From the NCBI GenBank assembly GCA_002683335.1, contig NYTE01000049.1:13561-64375 (forward strand): DNA of 50,815 bases. The letters are read 5' to 3'. The translations under genes and the position numbers were made by a program. A model generated the notes under the pieces. That model worked only from the letters and a program-made list of their open reading frames with translations. It was not told the DNA's origin and ran no database searches. The stretch is from Halieaceae bacterium. GTDB lineage: Bacteria > Pseudomonadota > Gammaproteobacteria > Pseudomonadales > Halieaceae. This document shows, in pieces, positions 48,885-50,815 of the stretch; the first letter of the stretch is position 1; each line of letters opens with the position of its first letter.

Positions 48885-50792
48885 ATGAATCGCCGATACC
48901 AACGTCTGCTAACCGCCATGGCAGCACTAATACTCAACCCTATTTCTATCGCTGCAATCGCCGAGGAGGTACCTGAGCGTGCGGCCATCCCCACAGCATA
49001 TAAATGGGATTTGAGCGGTATGTATGAAGACGCCAACGGATGGCAAGCGGATAAAACACGCTTCCTCGAAATGTTGCCCGGCGTAGCGCGTTTTAAAGGC
49101 AAATTGGGCGAGAGCGGCAGTCATCTGCTCGAGGCGATCGAAGAGATACAGGCTGTCGAAGCCGTTATCAACAACCTGTATGTCTATGCCGGCTTAAAGA
49201 GCTACGAAGACACTCGTATCTCTGCGAATGGCGCGCGCCTATCAGAAGCGCAAGGCCTTTATTCTCAATACCAGCAGGCACTGTCTTATTTCTCTCCCGA
49301 GCTATTGGCGATCCCCACAAGCACATTAAGTCAATTCATCGAGACAACGCCAGGCCTGAAAATATATGCGCACTATTTGGATGAAATGGCACGCATGCGC
49401 CCCTATACCCTGTCAGAAAAAGAAGAAAAGTTGTTGGCAATGGCGTCAGACCCCTTAGATAAATTCGATAGCGTGTTCACTGCGATAGATAGCTCCGACT
49501 TAAGGTTTGGCACAATCCGTGACGAGCAAGATGATGAAGTGGAGCTGACCAGCTCTCGCTACGGCGCCTTTCTGCATTCAACCGACAGACGTGTGCGCGA
49601 AGAAGCCTGGAAAGGATTATTTAATGGCTATATGGCACTCAACCATACCCTTGCGGCAAATTACGAAGGTCATGTAAAGAGTAGAGTTTTTTTCGCTCGC
49701 GCTAGGGGTTTCGATTCTCGTCTGCAGCACGCCACTTACAGTAACGCCATCCCGATAGAGGTTTTCGAAAATCTGATCGCCACGGCGCAAAAAGGGAGCG
49801 CGCCGCTGCAACGCTACTTGCGCTTACGTCAAAAAATGCTGGGGGTCGAGCGACTGGAGATATGGGACATGTATGCACCCATAGTCCCTCCTTCATTAAA
49901 AGATATTGATTTTGAAGAAGCCAAGCAGATCGTCGCTGATGCGCTTACCCCTCTGGGACAAGAGTACATCGATGTTTACTGGAAGGGTTTCGATGAAGGC
50001 TGGGTCGACGCGATGGCAAACCGGGGTAAGCGCGGTGGGGCCTATAGCTGGGGAACTTACACATCTAAACCTTACCTTTCGATGAACTATCAAGGCACGC
50101 TGAATAATGTATCGACGCTTGCCCACGAATACGGACATTCGATTCACAGTTATCTCACGCGACAAACCCAACCGCAGGTGTATGGCGACTACCGAACTTT
50201 CATTGCCGAGATCGCATCGATGACTAACGAAGCCATTCTCATGCAAAAAATGCTTAAAGAGGCAGATTCTGCCGTCGAGCGTGCCTACCTACTCAGCTCC
50301 TATCTAGACGAATTTCGGGGTGGGTTCTACCGGCAAGCGTCATTTGCAGACTTCGAAGCTAGGGCGCATGAGCGAGTTGAGTCAGGCGCGGCACTGACCG
50401 CGGAGGTACTGAACGGCATCTATGCAGAAGTGTTCGCGACCTATTATGGCGACGCCGTTCATGCAAATGAGCTCAACCAAATCGAGTGGAGTCGTATTCC
50501 CCACTTCCTGCGTAGCGACAATTTTTACGTTTATCAGTATTCGACCTCGTTTGTTGCCGCCACCGCGCTGGCAAAGCAAATCCTCGAGGAAGGTGAGCCA
50601 GCAAGAGAACGCTATCTGACCATGCTCAAGTCGGGCTCAAATGATTACCCTGTCGAGCTTCTAAAAAAAGCGGGCATCGACATGACCACCGGCGCACCGA
50701 TTGAAGCGACCATTGCCGCATTCGATGATCTCGTTGATCAGCTCGAACGGGCCCTCGAAGAAATGGAGGATGAAGCCCTTGTCCTCAGATGA
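48885..50792 (+). CDS. pepF: Oligoendopeptidase F-type M3 metallopeptidase with N-terminal signal-like sequence
   Basis: TLAHEYGHSIHSYL (HExxH), FRGGFYRQASFADFE; N-terminal MNRRYQRLLTAMAALILNPISIAAIAEE. Confidence 0.9.
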   Translation: MNRRYQRLLTAMAALILNPISIAAIAEEVPERAAIPTAYKWDLSGMYEDANGWQADKTRFLEMLPGVARFKGKLGESGSHLLEAIEEIQAVEAVINNLYVYAGLKSYEDTRISANGARLSEAQGLYSQYQQALSYFSPELLAIPTSTLSQFIETTPGLKIYAHYLDEMARMRPYTLSEKEEKLLAMASDPLDKFDSVFTAIDSSDLRFGTIRDEQDDEVELTSSRYGAFLHSTDRRVREEAWKGLFNGYMALNHTLAANYEGHVKSRVFFARARGFDSRLQHATYSNAIPIEVFENLIATAQKGSAPLQRYLRLRQKMLGVERLEIWDMYAPIVPPSLKDIDFEEAKQIVADALTPLGQEYIDVYWKGFDEGWVDAMANRGKRGGAYSWGTYTSKPYLSMNYQGTLNNVSTLAHEYGHSIHSYLTRQTQPQVYGDYRTFIAEIASMTNEAILMQKMLKEADSAVERAYLLSSYLDEFRGGFYRQASFADFEARAHERVESGAALTAEVLNGIYAEVFATYYGDAVHANELNQIEWSRIPHFLRSDNFYVYQYSTSFVAATALAKQILEEGEPARERYLTMLKSGSNDYPVELLKKAGIDMTTGAPIEATIAAFDDLVDQLERALEEMEDEALVLR

Positions 50793-50815
50793 CTCGCAAC
50801 CGTCAACATACGGCA

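Noticed and set aside
1-50815. CRISPR arrays, tRNA/rRNA genes, transposases or phage genes
   Set aside because: None found; intergenic regions are short and coding content is ordinary chromosomal metabolism.

Overview
The window looks like a chromosomal segment from a gammaproteobacterium, probably a marine one; this is inferred from gene order such as lptFG|pepA-holC-valS and from protein style. It is almost fully coding, with about 43 confident CDS. I saw no tRNA or rRNA genes, no CRISPR array and no transposase. Left part (1-20 kb): nadB (partial), sdhE, ygfZ, ung, an EamA/RarD transporter, a trypsin-like protease, trhO, bolA, RDD, lptG/lptF, pepA, holC, valS, csp, a methyltransferase, a LysR regulator, tatD and rapA. 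Middle (20-32 kb): a DUF3604 protein and an acyl-CoA catabolic block (enoyl-CoA hydratase, CaiB/BaiF, acyl-CoA dehydrogenase, two acyl-CoA ligases, an ACAD10/11-type phosphotransferase, a patatin). Right part: a tightly overlapping 7-gene operon at 31808-37745 (DUF1445, pxpA, pxpB, pxpC, DUF4392, D-amino-acid aminotransferase, alanine racemase), then ppx, amtB, alkaline phosphatase, gspB/gspA, a nitronate monooxygenase-HMG-CoA reductase operon, redox proteins and a putatively exported M3 oligopeptidase. The best candidate for an undescribed system is the 7-gene operon. It encodes both domain families of mammalian D-glutamate cyclase (DGLUCY) as separate genes on either side of a complete 5-oxoprolinase, followed by D-amino-acid transaminase and racemase, which suggests a D-Ala/D-Glu to 5-oxoproline to glutamate route. 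Second is a structured leader or sRNA candidate ending in a perfect terminator at 15363-15390 (minus strand). All assignments come from reading the translations; no database searches were run.
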